Below are positions 35,289 through 44,440 of a DNA stretch of 64,000 nt, one piece after another. The stretch comes from Pseudarthrobacter oxydans (lineage in GTDB: Bacteria > Actinomycetota > Actinomycetes > Actinomycetales > Micrococcaceae), in assembly GCF_034258515.1 (NCBI RefSeq), contig NZ_CP139438.1, positions 1,240,001 through 1,304,000 on the forward strand, given 5' to 3'. The notes beneath the pieces are model-generated. The model ran no database searches and had not been told where the DNA came from. It was given only the letters and a program-made list of their open reading frames with translations. Made by a program: the position numbers and the translations under genes. Numbering within the stretch: position 1 is the stretch's first letter; each line of letters opens with the position of its first letter.

Positions 35289-37508
35289 ATGTCCAAGATT
35301 ATCTACACCCACACCGACGAAGCGCCGATGCTGGCTACCTATTCGTTCCTGCCCATCATCGAGGCGTTCGCCTCGACAGCAGGTGTGGAGGTGGAGACCC
35401 GCGACATTTCGCTCGCCGGCCGCATCATCGCCGTCTTCGGTGACTACCTGACCCCCGAGCAGCAGATCGGTGACGCCCTTGCTGAACTCGGCGAGCTGGC
35501 GAAGACGCCGGAAGCCAACATCATCAAGCTGCCCAACATCAGCGCCTCCATCCCGCAGCTGAAGGCAGCCATCGCCGAACTGCAGGGCCAGGGCTACGCC
35601 CTTCCGGACTACCCGGACAACCCGTCCTCGGACGAGGAAACGGCCATCCGCTCGCGCTACGACAAGATCAAGGGCTCCGCCGTGAACCCGGTCCTGCGCG
35701 AAGGCAACTCGGACCGCCGCGCACCGCTGTCCGTCAAGAACTACGCCCGCCAGAACCCGCACTCCATGGGCGCCTGGACCCCGGATTCCAAGACCAATGT
35801 GGCCACCATGGGCCAGGACGACTTCCGCTCCAACGAGAAGTCGGTTGTCATCGGGTCCGAGGGCACCATCGCCATCCAGCTCGTGCGGGAAGACGGCTCC
35901 GTGAAGGTCCTGAAGAAGGCATTCCCGGTCCTGGCCGGAGAGGTCATCGACGGCACCGTGATGCGCGCCGCCGCCCTGGACGAATTCCTGAAGGCACAGG
36001 TTGCCCGCGCCAAGGAAGAGGGCGTGCTGTTCTCCGCCCACCTCAAGGCCACCATGATGAAGGTTTCGGACCCCATCATCTTCGGCCACGTGGTCAAGGC
36101 CTACTTCTCCGAACTCTTCGAGACCTACGGCAAGCAGCTCTCCGCCGCCGGCATCAGCCCCAACAACGGCCTGGCCGCCATTCTGAGCAGCCTCGAGGAC
36201 CTGCCAGAGGACGTCCGCGAAGGCGTGCAGGCCCTCATCAAGAAGGGTCTCGAAGAGGGCCCCGCCCTGGCCATGGTGGACTCGGACAAGGGAATCACCA
36301 CCCTGAACGTCCCCAGCGACGTCATCGTGGACGCCTCCATGCCCGCCATGATCCGCAGCTCCGGCCACATGTGGGGCCCGGACGGCAAGGAAGCTGACAC
36401 CCTGGCCGTCCTGCCGGACAGCTCCTACGCCGGCATCTACCAGGTGGTCATCGATGACTGCCGCGCCAACGGCGCCTACGACCCCACCACCATGGGCACC
36501 GTCCCGAACGTGGGCCTCATGGCACAGGCCGCCGAGGAATACGGCAGCCACGACAAGACCTTCGAAATCCAGGAAGCCGGCACCGTCCAGATCGTTGACG
36601 GTTCCGGAAACGTCCTGATTGAGCACCAGGTTTCCGAAGGCGACATCTGGCGCGCCTGCCAGACGAAGGACCTGCCCATCCGCGACTGGGTCAAGCTGGC
36701 CGTCACCCGCGCCCGCGCCTCCCAGACCCCCGCCGTGTTCTGGCTGGACGAAGAGCGTGCCCACGACGCCAACCTCATCGCCAAGGTCAACGAGTACCTT
36801 AAGGAGCACGACACCGAGGGCCTGGACATCCAGATCATGTCCCCGGTCAAGGCCATCGCCTTCACCCTGGAGCGCATCCGCAAGGGCGAGGACACCATCT
36901 CGGTGTCCGGCAACGTCCTGCGCGACTACCTCACGGACCTGTTCCCCATCCTGGAGCTGGGCACCAGCGCCAAGATGCTCTCCGTTGTTCCGCTGATGAA
37001 CGGCGGCGGGCTCTTCGAAACCGGCGCCGGCGGCTCCGCCCCGAAGCACGTCCAGCAGCTGCTCAAGGAAAACCACCTCCGGTGGGACAGCCTGGGTGAG
37101 TTCCTGGCCCTGGCCGTCAGCTTCGAGCACCTGGCCACCACCACGGACAACAAGCGCGCCCAGGTCCTGGCCGACACACTGGACCGCGCCACCGGAACCT
37201 TCCTGCTGGAGAACAAGTCGCCCAGCCGCCGTGCCGGCGAGCTGGACAACCGCGGCAGCCACTACTTCCTGGCCCGCTACTGGGCCGAGGAACTGGCCAA
37301 GCAGACGGACGACGCCGACCTGGCCGCCTCCTTCAGCTCCATCGCCGGAGAGCTTTCCTCGAAGGAGGAAACGATTGTTGGCGAACTGGCCGAGGTCCAG
37401 GGCTCGCCGGTGGACATCGGCGGCTACTACCACCCGGACGAGGCCAAGGTTTCGGCCGTGATGCGTCCGTCCGCCACGCTCAACAAGGTTCTCGCCACGC
37501 TGAGCTAG
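35289..37508 (+). CDS. icd: NADP-dependent isocitrate dehydrogenase, monomeric type
   Basis: Oxidative decarboxylation of isocitrate to 2-oxoglutarate in the TCA cycle, producing NADPH. The 739-residue length and sequence ([106 protein letters not shown]) are those of the monomeric IDH-II family found in actinobacteria and some proteobacteria, not of the 45-kDa dimeric enzyme. AGGGAGA lies about 9 bases before ATG 35289. A long hairpin follows the stop. Confidence 0.97.
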   Translation: MSKIIYTHTDEAPMLATYSFLPIIEAFASTAGVEVETRDISLAGRIIAVFGDYLTPEQQIGDALAELGELAKTPEANIIKLPNISASIPQLKAAIAELQGQGYALPDYPDNPSSDEETAIRSRYDKIKGSAVNPVLREGNSDRRAPLSVKNYARQNPHSMGAWTPDSKTNVATMGQDDFRSNEKSVVIGSEGTIAIQLVREDGSVKVLKKAFPVLAGEVIDGTVMRAAALDEFLKAQVARAKEEGVLFSAHLKATMMKVSDPIIFGHVVKAYFSELFETYGKQLSAAGISPNNGLAAILSSLEDLPEDVREGVQALIKKGLEEGPALAMVDSDKGITTLNVPSDVIVDASMPAMIRSSGHMWGPDGKEADTLAVLPDSSYAGIYQVVIDDCRANGAYDPTTMGTVPNVGLMAQAAEEYGSHDKTFEIQEAGTVQIVDGSGNVLIEHQVSEGDIWRACQTKDLPIRDWVKLAVTRARASQTPAVFWLDEERAHDANLIAKVNEYLKEHDTEGLDIQIMSPVKAIAFTLERIRKGEDTISVSGNVLRDYLTDLFPILELGTSAKMLSVVPLMNGGGLFETGAGGSAPKHVQQLLKENHLRWDSLGEFLALAVSFEHLATTTDNKRAQVLADTLDRATGTFLLENKSPSRRAGELDNRGSHYFLARYWAEELAKQTDDADLAASFSSIAGELSSKEETIVGELAEVQGSPVDIGGYYHPDEAKVSAVMRPSATLNKVLATLS

Positions 37509-37530
37509 CCCACCTGGAACCAGCACTACG

Positions 37531-37584
37531 AAAGGGGCGGCGCCCCGGAGTTGAAATGTTCAACTTCCGGGACGCCGTCCCTTT
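37531..37584 (+). terminator. icd terminator
   Basis: A 25/26-base inverted repeat with a 3-base loop: AAAGGGGCGGCGCCCCGGAG... against ...CTTCCGGGACGCCGTCCCTTT, with two mismatches and one bulge. It lies 22 bp past the icd stop and 12 bp from the end of the convergent exporter, so it may serve both. Confidence 0.75.
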
Positions 37585-37595
37585 GCGTCCCTTGG

Positions 37596-38519
37596 TCAGG
37601 AGCGGGACGCCGCCCCCTTCGCCGCTACCGGCCCGCCGTCGTCCATCACTCCAATGTCCGCCGGCCTTTCCCTGCCGGCCTGAAGCGTCACCCCGATGCC
37701 TGCCGCGACGACCAGCCCGATGCCCAGGAAGGCGGCCGGCCCGGGCAGCTGGCCCAGGACCAGGAATCCAATCACCACGGCGATGGCCGGCTCCAGGCTC
37801 ATCAGTGTTCCGAATGCGGAGGCCTTCAGGCGGCGCAGGGCGAGCAGTTCGAGGCTGAAGGGGATCACCGGCATCAGCAGGGCCAGGCCTGCTCCCACCA
37901 GGAGCAGCTGCCAGTCAAGATGCGCCAGTGGAGCCGGCCCGACAAGCAGCGTGGTTGCCACTGCGGCCACCGGCATGGAAACTGCCAGTGCCTGGAGGCC
38001 GTTGACTTCATCACCGGCCCGCTGGGTCAGGAGGATATAGCCTGCCCAGCATGCGGCGGCGCCCAAGGCAAAGAGGACACCGGCGGGATCTGTCCCGCCG
38101 TGCCACGGTTCGGTCAGGGCGGCCACGCCGGCAGCGGCAACAAGCGCCCACCAGCGTCCCGCCTTGCGTCCGCGGATGACTGCGACGGAGAGGGGACCCA
38201 GGAACTCCAGGGCGGTGGCGGTGCCCAGCGGAATCCGGACGGCGGCGGCCATGTACATCAGCGTCATGCCCGCCGTCACCAGGCCGAGCAGGATGCACGT
38301 GACCAGGCCCCGCCGGCTGAACCGGGAGCGCCACGGTCGGGTGAAGGCCACCAGAATCAGAGCGGCCCAGATGAGGCGCAGCCACGCCACGCCGTCGGAG
38401 CCGAGGCGGTCGGACAGGCCGACTGAAGCGGCCAGGCCCAGCTGGACGCAGCACATGGCGGCGCCGGCCATTGCTGTTCCGGAGCGCACGCCGTTGAAGT
38501 GTTGTTGTGAAAATGGCAT
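37596..38519 (-). CDS. EamA-family exporter, RhtA-like
   Basis: A 307-residue DMT permease with ten predicted helices in two EamA repeats. Text such as MCCVQLGLAASVGLSDRLGSDGVAWLRLIWAA, AVRIPLGTATALEFLGPL and LEPAIAVVIGFLVLGQ resembles RhtA, the threonine/homoserine exporter, so an amino-acid or metabolite export role is plausible. It is divergent from a LysR regulator, the likely controller. Unlike the exporter at 7241, this copy is complete. Confidence 0.88.
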   Translation of the reverse strand: MPFSQQHFNGVRSGTAMAGAAMCCVQLGLAASVGLSDRLGSDGVAWLRLIWAALILVAFTRPWRSRFSRRGLVTCILLGLVTAGMTLMYMAAAVRIPLGTATALEFLGPLSVAVIRGRKAGRWWALVAAAGVAALTEPWHGGTDPAGVLFALGAAACWAGYILLTQRAGDEVNGLQALAVSMPVAAVATTLLVGPAPLAHLDWQLLLVGAGLALLMPVIPFSLELLALRRLKASAFGTLMSLEPAIAVVIGFLVLGQLPGPAAFLGIGLVVAAGIGVTLQAGRERPADIGVMDDGGPVAAKGAASRS

Positions 38520-38573
38520 GGAGCCAGTAGACCGTACGTAAAACGTCTACGTCCACATGATAATTCTTCACAT

Positions 38574-38596
38574 ATTGTCCATAAAATATGGACAAT
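38574..38596. promoter_or_regulatory. LysR-type operator over the regulator start
   Basis: Perfect 10-bp inverted repeat ATTGTCCATA / TATGGACAAT (38574-38583, 38587-38596) with 3-bp spacer, containing the LysR T-N11-A pattern. A second, weaker repeat GTAGAC/GTCTAC lies at 38527-38532 and 38545-38550, nearer the exporter. The pair would let the regulator act on both divergent genes. Confidence 0.65.
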
Positions 38597-39526
38597 AACT
38601 GTATGGAGACGCGTCGCTTGGAAGTCCTGCTTGAACTGGCCCGGCAGGGCTCCATGCGGAACGTGGCAGACTCACTGGGCACGACGACGTCGACCGTCTC
38701 CCAGCAGATCGCGGCGCTGGCGCGGGAAACCGGCACCGCGCTGCTCGAACCCGCCGGCCGGCGCGTGCGCCTCACCCCTGCCGGGCGGCGGCTCGCCGGT
38801 CACGCGGTGACCATCCTGGCGGCGGTGGATGCGGCCACTGCCGAGCTCGACCCGGGTGCCGAGCCAGCCGGAACAGTCCGGGTTGCCGGCTTCGTCACGG
38901 CTGTCCGTAAGATCCTGATGCCCATCGTCGGGGAGCTCGCCGTCACCCACCCTGGCGTCAAACTCGAAGTCCGGGAGCACGAGCCCGCCGAAGCCCTGGC
39001 GCTGCTTGCTGCCGATTCAGTGGATCTGGCTTTGACGTACGACTACAACCTTGCCCCGGACAGCACCGGCGCCGCCTTCGATTCCATCCACTTGTGGAGC
39101 ACACCCTGGAGCCTCGGCGTCCCCGAGGCAGCGGCACCCGTTGCCGGCACCGCTCCGGAGGTCCTAGCGGCCTTCCGGGACCGCGACTGGATCGGCAACT
39201 CACGGAACAGGGCGGACGAGGAAGTCCTCCGGCTGCTCGCATCGATGGGGGACTTTGAGCCGCGGGTGAGGCATCAGGCCGACAGCCTCGAGCTGGTTGA
39301 GGACCTCATCCTGGCCGGGATGGGCGTGGGGCTGCTGCCTGCCGACCGGGAACCGCGGGCCGGCGTCGCCCTTGTTCCGCTGAGTTCCCCGGATGTCCGC
39401 GTGCGCGCCTACGCCCGTACCCGGCGCGGCAACAGTACCTGGGCCGCGCTCGCCGCGGTCCTGAACCAGATCACCGGTAAGGCCGCGGCGCTGCCGGGTG
39501 CCGCTGCCGCCCACGGAGCGGCTTGA
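38588..39526 (+). CDS. LysR-family transcriptional regulator
   Basis: A 312-residue regulator with an N-terminal winged helix (METRRLEVLLELARQGSMRNVADSLGTTTSTVSQQIAAL, about 6-65) and a substrate-binding domain (about 90-290) beginning TVRVAGFVTAVRKILMPIV. ATG 38588 lies inside a palindrome; the in-frame ATG 38603 (METRRLEV) would start just where the family usually does and leave the palindrome upstream. Neither has a ribosome-binding site, so a leaderless message is possible. The divergent RhtA-like exporter is the likely target. Confidence 0.9.
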   Translation: MDNNCMETRRLEVLLELARQGSMRNVADSLGTTTSTVSQQIAALARETGTALLEPAGRRVRLTPAGRRLAGHAVTILAAVDAATAELDPGAEPAGTVRVAGFVTAVRKILMPIVGELAVTHPGVKLEVREHEPAEALALLAADSVDLALTYDYNLAPDSTGAAFDSIHLWSTPWSLGVPEAAAPVAGTAPEVLAAFRDRDWIGNSRNRADEEVLRLLASMGDFEPRVRHQADSLELVEDLILAGMGVGLLPADREPRAGVALVPLSSPDVRVRAYARTRRGNSTWAALAAVLNQITGKAAALPGAAAAHGAA

Positions 39527-39562
39527 GCCGTTGTCCTCGGGCAGCGCCAGGTACCCTCCGCG

Positions 39563-40042
39563 TCAGCCGTTTCCCTTTCCCTTGCCCTCGTTGTCCTTCT
39601 TGCCGGTGCTGGTTTCGGGTACAGGAGCCGGTGCAGGAGTTTCGACGGCGGGCGCTCGGGTCTCGGCGGCCTGTGTTTCCTTGGCGGCCTGCTCCTCTGC
39701 CGCTGCCTTGTCTGCTGCAGCCGCCGCAACGGCATCATTAAGGTCTGCCCGGACGGCCGCGGCGATCGTGGTGATGCTCCGGCGCCGTTCTGCCGAAATC
39801 CGGCCCCCGGTCTGTGCCGCTTCCAACTCAGCCTCGAGCCCCTCGAGTGCCTTCAGTGCGGCGGCGGGGTTGTCCTGCGACGAAGCCTGCGTCACTTCAA
39901 GCACGCGGGCCTGCAGTTGCCGTGCGGCTGAACGCTGAAGCCCCGTATCCGCTGTGCCGCAGCCGCTCAGCAGTCCGGCAGCCAGCAGGACCGCGGAAAA
40001 TCCCAGCACAGACTGGCGTCCGCGGTCCGAAGGAAACGTCAC
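39563..40042 (-). CDS. Putative lipoprotein coupled to a Ser/Thr kinase
   Basis: A 159-residue protein with a lipobox (AAGLLSGCG, Cys about 28) after a hydrophobic signal, a helical Ala/Glu-rich middle (about 35-115; AAALKALEGLEAELEAAQ) likely forming a coiled coil, and a Pro/Ala- and Lys/Gly-rich end. No family known to me. It starts at GTG 40042, overlapping the kinase stop as GTGA, so it is translated with the kinase; a partner or sensor role outside the membrane is inference. Confidence 0.8.
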   Translation of the reverse strand: MTFPSDRGRQSVLGFSAVLLAAGLLSGCGTADTGLQRSAARQLQARVLEVTQASSQDNPAAALKALEGLEAELEAAQTGGRISAERRRSITTIAAAVRADLNDAVAAAAADKAAAEEQAAKETQAAETRAPAVETPAPAPVPETSTGKKDNEGKGKGNG

Positions 40043-41259
40043 GGCTCCACGCTCTTCTGGAGTTGCTCCAGATGCTCGCCGAGGACCCCGGTCACCGTGG
40101 GATAGGGCACGACGTCGGGTGTGGACTGAGTGGACAAGGTCAAGATCCCTGCCGCTATAGCGGCCACAATCACCACAAGGCCAAGGATGGCTGCCAGCCA
40201 GAACCGCTTGGTCCTGGGCTTTATGCCTTTCTCGCGGTCCCGGTTCAGGGCGTCCATTGCCCCGGCCCGTTCCCGGTCCCCGGCAGCACCGGGCCCTGCG
40301 GCCTCCAGAATCTCCTCCACCGATTCCTCGGCGGTAATGGAGGGAGGGCGGAATGGCATGGCAGGCAGTACCCGCGTGGTTTCGGGCGCAATTTCCCCGG
40401 GCGTTGACGCGGGCGAAACCAAGGCCTGCCGCAGGGCAGTTTCGATGTCCGCGGCATGCGGCCGTTCAAGCGGTTCTATGGCGGTCATGGACCGGATGAG
40501 GTCAGCCCATTCTGATGGCAGGTCCTCGGGAATTTCCGGTGCGCGGTGAAGCCGTGCAACGGCAGATTCCACCGCGCTGCCAGGATACTCCACGGTTCCC
40601 TTGATGCATTCGAGCAGCACCAGGCCCAGCGAATAGATGTCCGTCGACGGCGCAAGGGGCTGGCCCAGTGCCTGCTCGGGACTGAGGTAGGCAGCGGTGC
40701 CCACCATGGTTCCCGTGGCGGTCAGCCGGGTTGAATCAACAATCCGTGCGATGCCGAAGTCGGTGAGCTTTGGTCGCAGGGGTTCGCCGGGACGTATCTG
40801 AACCAGCAGGATGTTGCCGGGCTTGATGTCCCGGTGGATGATGCCGAGTCCGTGGACGTAGGCCAGTGCGTCGGCGATCCCCGCGCCGATGACGGCCAAC
40901 TCATCAAGGGGAACCGTGCTGTGCCGGATCCGGCTTCTGAGGTCCTGGCCTTCCACGAGTTCCATGGTCAGGAACGGGCGCGGTTCGTCCGGTATCCGGG
41001 TATCGATCCCGGCGTCGAAAAGTGTCACCAGTCCCGGGTGGTTCAGTGTGGCAAGAAGCCGGATTTCTGCTTCCTGGCGTTTCAGTTCGTCGGCGTCGGG
41101 GGCCTGCGGTGCGAAGAGCTTGAGTGCTACGTCCCGGCCCAGATTTTCGTCCCGGGCACAGTAAACCGATGACATACCGCCGCGGCCAATAACCTCACCC
41201 AACCGATAACGTCCGCCAACCACTTCATTCTTGATGGAGCTAGGCGATTCCGCCACCAT
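40039..41259 (-). CDS. Membrane Ser/Thr protein kinase (PknB-like, no PASTA)
   Basis: A 406-residue Hanks-type kinase. The domain (about 12-275) has a P-loop GRGGMSSVY, the ATP lysine in VALKLF, HRDIKPGNILL (Asp about 143), DFGIAR, and the activation-loop GTAAYLSPEQ. A juxtamembrane linker is followed by one transmembrane helix (about 353-375) and only about 30 external residues, so no PASTA sensor. Eukaryote-like kinases of this layout regulate growth and wall processes in actinobacteria. GGGAGGAA is 7 bases before ATG 41259. The coupled lipoprotein may supply the missing external domain. Confidence 0.93.
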   Translation of the reverse strand: MVAESPSSIKNEVVGGRYRLGEVIGRGGMSSVYCARDENLGRDVALKLFAPQAPDADELKRQEAEIRLLATLNHPGLVTLFDAGIDTRIPDEPRPFLTMELVEGQDLRSRIRHSTVPLDELAVIGAGIADALAYVHGLGIIHRDIKPGNILLVQIRPGEPLRPKLTDFGIARIVDSTRLTATGTMVGTAAYLSPEQALGQPLAPSTDIYSLGLVLLECIKGTVEYPGSAVESAVARLHRAPEIPEDLPSEWADLIRSMTAIEPLERPHAADIETALRQALVSPASTPGEIAPETTRVLPAMPFRPPSITAEESVEEILEAAGPGAAGDRERAGAMDALNRDREKGIKPRTKRFWLAAILGLVVIVAAIAAGILTLSTQSTPDVVPYPTVTGVLGEHLEQLQKSVEP

Positions 41260-41366
41260 GTCCCGTTCCTCCCGGTGCGCTGCGGCACTCTCGTACGTCA
41301 AATTATACGGGCGCGCTGGTTCAGCCGGGGATAATGCCGTGCTTCACGGCAGGGCACACCGACGGC

Positions 41367-41398
41367 CCGGCAGCGAAAGACGAGCCTTTCGCTGCCGG
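41367..41398 (-). terminator. Terminator between surface protein and kinase genes
   Basis: Perfect 13-bp stem CCGGCAGCGAAAG (41367-41379) with complement at 41386-41398 and a 6-base loop, 140 bp past the end of the repeat-protein gene and 108 bp before the kinase start. Nothing else recognisable in 41260-41537 except a T-rich stretch before the gene end. Confidence 0.65.
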
Positions 41399-41537
41399 AC
41401 CATCGGTCACAAGGACATGTGTGCTGAAGACATGTTGTGTAAGGTCTTGCGTTCTTTCCTGTCGCACCTCCTTTCCCTCAGCCTGCTCGCTGCTGCCGCT
41501 TCAGGCGCGTGGCGCAGGCACCGTCAGTGCGTTCAGG

Positions 41538-43247
41538 TCAGGACACTTTCCGCTTACGGAACATCAGGAGTCCTGCCACGAGGAGCAGCAGGGCGAGGGG
41601 GACCAGTGAGGTGTCCACGCCCGTCTTGGCCAGGGCGGCGGCGCTGCCCTGGGCCGGGACGCTGCGGAGGCCGGTGCTGCCCGCTGCGGCGTCGACGGCG
41701 ATGGCGCCGCCAACTGCCGTGGAGCCGGCAGCAGGGGCTGCCGGGAAACCATCGGTGTTGGAGGTGCCGGCACCGGTTCCGTTGTCCGTACCCGTACCCG
41801 TACCCGTACCCGTGCCCGTGTCCGTGGAGGGGGTGCTGGTGCCGGGGTCTATGGTGCCGGCGCCTCCGGTGTTGCCGTCGGTCCCGGGATCTACGGTGCC
41901 CGGGTTGTCAGTTCCGGGGGTGCTGCCACCGCCCAGTCCAAGGTCGATGCCGAGGCCGATGACGACATCAGCTCCGCCGGTGGTGCCGTTGGTGCCGGTG
42001 CCAAGGCCGACGACGGCATCCACTACGGTGTCGAGGCCACCGCTGGTGCCTTCAGTGCTGTTGCCGCCAAGGCCGAGGTCTACGGCTGCGTCAATGGCGG
42101 CGGCGAGCCCGCCGGTGGTGCCGGTGTTGCCGGTGCCGAGGTCGACGAGGGCATCCGCAGCGACGGCCAGATCGGCAGCGGCCGTATCCGTGCCGGTGGT
42201 GCCGAGGCCGAGGCTGACGGCGGCTGCAGCGGTGAGGTCCGCGGAGCCGTTGCCGGTTTCGGTGACTGTTCCAAGGCCCAGGACTGCTTCTGCGGCGAGG
42301 GCCACATCCGCGGTGGTTGAGTCGACGGGTGCGGTGTTTCCGAGGCCGAGGGCCGCGTCTGCGGCCACAACCGCGTCAGCAGTGGTTGTGCCGGAGCCGT
42401 TGGTGCCGGTGCCGAGGTCGACGAGGGCATCCGCAGCGACGGCCAGATCGGTTGCGGCCGTATCCGTGCCGGTGGTGCCGAGGCCGAGGCTGACGGCGGC
42501 TGCCGCGGTGAGGTCCGCGGAGCCGTTGCCGGTTTCGGTGACTGTTCCGAGGCCGAGGGCTGCGTCGGCGGCGAGGGCCACGTCCGCGGTGGTTGAGTCG
42601 GCCGTTGCGGTGTTTCCGAGTCCCAGGCTTGCTTCTGCGGCGAGGGCCGCGTCGGCAGTGGTTGTGCCGGTGCCGAGGACGACGACGGCATCCGCAGCGA
42701 CGGCCAGATCGGTTGCGGCCGTATCCGTGCCGGTGGTGCCGGTGCCGAGGTTAACGGCGGCTGCCGCGGTGAGGGCTGCGGTGCCGTTGCCGGTTTCGGG
42801 GACTGTTCCGAGGCCGAGGGCTGCGTCGGCGGCGAGGGCCACGTCCGCGGTGGTTGAGTCGGCCGTTGCGGTGTTTCCGAGTCCCAGGCTTGCGTCCGCG
42901 GCGACAACCACATCGGTGGTGGTTGTGCCGGTGCCGTTGGTGCCGGTGCCAAGGTCGACGGCGGCTGCCGCAGTGAGATCGGTTGTGGTGCCGTTGTCGG
43001 TTCCGGTGACCGTTCCAAGGTTGACTGCCGCGTCCACGACCGCGGCGACGGCCGTTGAATCGGACGGCGTTGGGCCACCCAGCAGGTCCAACGACGCCGA
43101 ATCAGCGGCCGCCGCCGAGATAAGGGCGGATGCGGAGAGATCCGATCCGCTGGTGGTGTCCGCGGCGTTCGCCGCGGTGCAGCCGAGGGCTAATAGCCCG
43201 CCGGCGAAGAGGGTGCCAAGCAGCCCCCTGCGAAGGTTCGCACTCAT
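41538..43247 (-). CDS. Repeat-rich cell-wall-anchored surface protein (LAxTG sortase signal)
   Basis: A 569-residue exported protein. Signal peptide about 1-29 (MSANLRRGLLGTLFAGGLLALGCTAANA). Most of the rest is Ala/Gly/Thr/Asp/Leu/Val repeats of about 20-25 residues with the theme AADAxLxLGTGT, at least a dozen units; three higher-order blocks of 87-92 residues lie at 42138-42950. A Thr/Gly/Asp/Pro stalk (STPGTDNPGTVDPGTD; TGTGTGTG) follows. The end has LAKTG, a hydrophobic helix (SLVPLALLLLVAGLLMF) and RKRK, i.e. a sortase signal of the LAxTG type used by class E sortases. AGGAGA is 8 bases before ATG 43247. Very low Lys/Arg/aromatic content suggests an acidic fibre. Ligand unknown. Confidence 0.9.
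   Translation of the reverse strand: MSANLRRGLLGTLFAGGLLALGCTAANAADTTSGSDLSASALISAAAADSASLDLLGGPTPSDSTAVAAVVDAAVNLGTVTGTDNGTTTDLTAAAAVDLGTGTNGTGTTTTDVVVAADASLGLGNTATADSTTADVALAADAALGLGTVPETGNGTAALTAAAAVNLGTGTTGTDTAATDLAVAADAVVVLGTGTTTADAALAAEASLGLGNTATADSTTADVALAADAALGLGTVTETGNGSADLTAAAAVSLGLGTTGTDTAATDLAVAADALVDLGTGTNGSGTTTADAVVAADAALGLGNTAPVDSTTADVALAAEAVLGLGTVTETGNGSADLTAAAAVSLGLGTTGTDTAAADLAVAADALVDLGTGNTGTTGGLAAAIDAAVDLGLGGNSTEGTSGGLDTVVDAVVGLGTGTNGTTGGADVVIGLGIDLGLGGGSTPGTDNPGTVDPGTDGNTGGAGTIDPGTSTPSTDTGTGTGTGTGTDNGTGAGTSNTDGFPAAPAAGSTAVGGAIAVDAAAGSTGLRSVPAQGSAAALAKTGVDTSLVPLALLLLVAGLLMFRKRKVS
41786..41820. repeat. Hexanucleotide tract in the surface-protein gene
   Basis: Four to five tandem copies of CCCGTA/CCCGTG encode alternating Thr-Gly on the minus strand. 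Copy-number change would stay in frame and alter stalk length. Confidence 0.7.
42138..42950. repeat. Three tandem ~270-bp coding repeats
   Basis: Blocks 42138-42413 (276 bp), 42414-42674 (261 bp) and 42675-42950 (276 bp) are near-identical over long stretches (e.g. GGCATCCGCAGCGACGGCCA recurs at the same phase). The middle block lacks 15 bp (five codons). High DNA identity indicates recent tandem duplication or ongoing homogenisation. Confidence 0.85.
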
Positions 43248-43341
43248 GATGATGTCTCCTGAAAGAAGTTGAGGTGTCGGGCTGCTTGGACAGCAACCCG
43301 CGTTGTCCGTGTTCTGCCTCGAGAGGGCAGACGGATCTCAA

Positions 43342-44256
43342 CTAGTCAGGACGGGAACCGGGGTCGAAGGACACCGGTGCAGGAGCGTGATCAGAAATAT
43401 CCGCGGCGCGGATGGCGCCGGGCGCTGAAGTGTCAAAATTGAAGGCGCTTAACCAGGCCGCCGCACCGTACGATCCCGCGGAGGCCGCGCTGCTTCCCGT
43501 GCCCGAAGCGGGTACGGCCGGAGCCTGGGAAGGGGCGGGCGAGGGGTCCGCCGTCGGCTGATCCTGGGCAGAATCGGGGCGGTCAACAGACGTCCACGAC
43601 GCTGAAGAAGCAAGGGCAACCCCACCAACAGGCGCAACACCAGTAGCAGAAGCAGCCTCAACAAACGGAATGGCCGACGTAGGCGCCGTGGAGGCAGCTT
43701 CGACGCCTGCCGGGACAGTTCCGGCGCTGGCGGGACTTTCCCCGTCGCCGCTCACGAGGGGCAGGTCGGGAAGCTCAACGGCCAGCGGTGCCGAGCCTGT
43801 TACCAAGTCCAAAACAGGCTGCAGCACAGGATCAAGCACCGGCAGCGCCTCGGCGACAGGTGAAATTACTGCCTCCGTCACTTCCGCCGCCGCGGCGTCG
43901 GCTGCCTGAGCAATAGGAACGGAGATGACCGATACCGCCTCGGCCGGCACCACATGGTTTACAACGGGTACCGAGTAAACCAGCTGGTCTGCAAGGCCCG
44001 AGGCGTCTCCCACGAGGGGCGTCAGCAGCCCCGGTGAGGAAACCGGCTCAGGTTTGGGCGTGGCGGGTGCGGGAGCAACAGGCAGCTTTTCCGTCACCGA
44101 CGAGACTGAACCGGTGACGCCCCCCAACAGCGTAGTTGCGTCCGAAAGGGTATCGGCCGAAGCCGTGGATGCCGAAAACGTCAGCCACGTGAGGGCGGCA
44201 GCACCGGCAAGGAACACCGGCCGAAGGGCACGCAACGGCGAGCGATCACCAGCCAT
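43342..44256 (-). CDS. Secreted Ala/Val/Pro-rich protein of unknown function
   Basis: A 304-residue exported protein: basic start, hydrophobic signal (about 12-34; FLAGAAALTWLTFSASTASA), then a low-complexity region rich in Ala, Val, Pro and Ser, with hydrophobic periodicity (VLDPVLQPVLDLV, PLVGDASGLADQLV) in the first half and a disordered Pro/Ser half. The end (SAFNFDTSAPGAIRA) has no wall-sorting signal. GGGGGTGG lies about 6 bases before ATG 44256; ATG 44283 lacks a site. It precedes the surface-protein gene on the same strand (94 bp) and may be co-expressed with it. I do not recognise the family. Confidence 0.8.
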   Translation of the reverse strand: MAGDRSPLRALRPVFLAGAAALTWLTFSASTASADTLSDATTLLGGVTGSVSSVTEKLPVAPAPATPKPEPVSSPGLLTPLVGDASGLADQLVYSVPVVNHVVPAEAVSVISVPIAQAADAAAAEVTEAVISPVAEALPVLDPVLQPVLDLVTGSAPLAVELPDLPLVSGDGESPASAGTVPAGVEAASTAPTSAIPFVEAASATGVAPVGGVALASSASWTSVDRPDSAQDQPTADPSPAPSQAPAVPASGTGSSAASAGSYGAAAWLSAFNFDTSAPGAIRAADISDHAPAPVSFDPGSRPD

Positions 44257-44440
44257 GCGTACCACCCCCAGTACTGATTGCATTCGAGTGGCTATAGCCT
44301 AAGACCGAATGTTGCAGGAAGTCTAGGGGCTGCTAAAACAACTCGACAAAATCGAAAACCTCAGGTCGAAGGAATCACAGACGGTCGCGGCCCGGTCACA
44401 GAGTTGACGCGGCGATCAAAGGGTTCCCGGTGTGCGCTGG

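Noticed and set aside
35253..37526. Very long open frame antisense to icd (over 700 codons)
   Set aside because: It mirrors icd exactly; icd is a full-length conserved enzyme. The antisense frame is low in complexity (Val/Gly/Asp/His/Gln) with no motif, an effect of high-GC codon use.
42138..42950. Tandem repeats considered as a CRISPR array
   Set aside because: Units are about 270 bp, stay in a reading frame and have no unique spacers between short palindromic repeats; no cas gene nearby.
41509..43272. 587-codon frame on the plus strand opposite the repeat protein
   Set aside because: It reads only Pro/Ser/Val/Arg repeats, starts without a ribosome-binding site and simply reflects the coding repeats. 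The minus-strand frame has signal peptide, ribosome-binding site and sortase signal.
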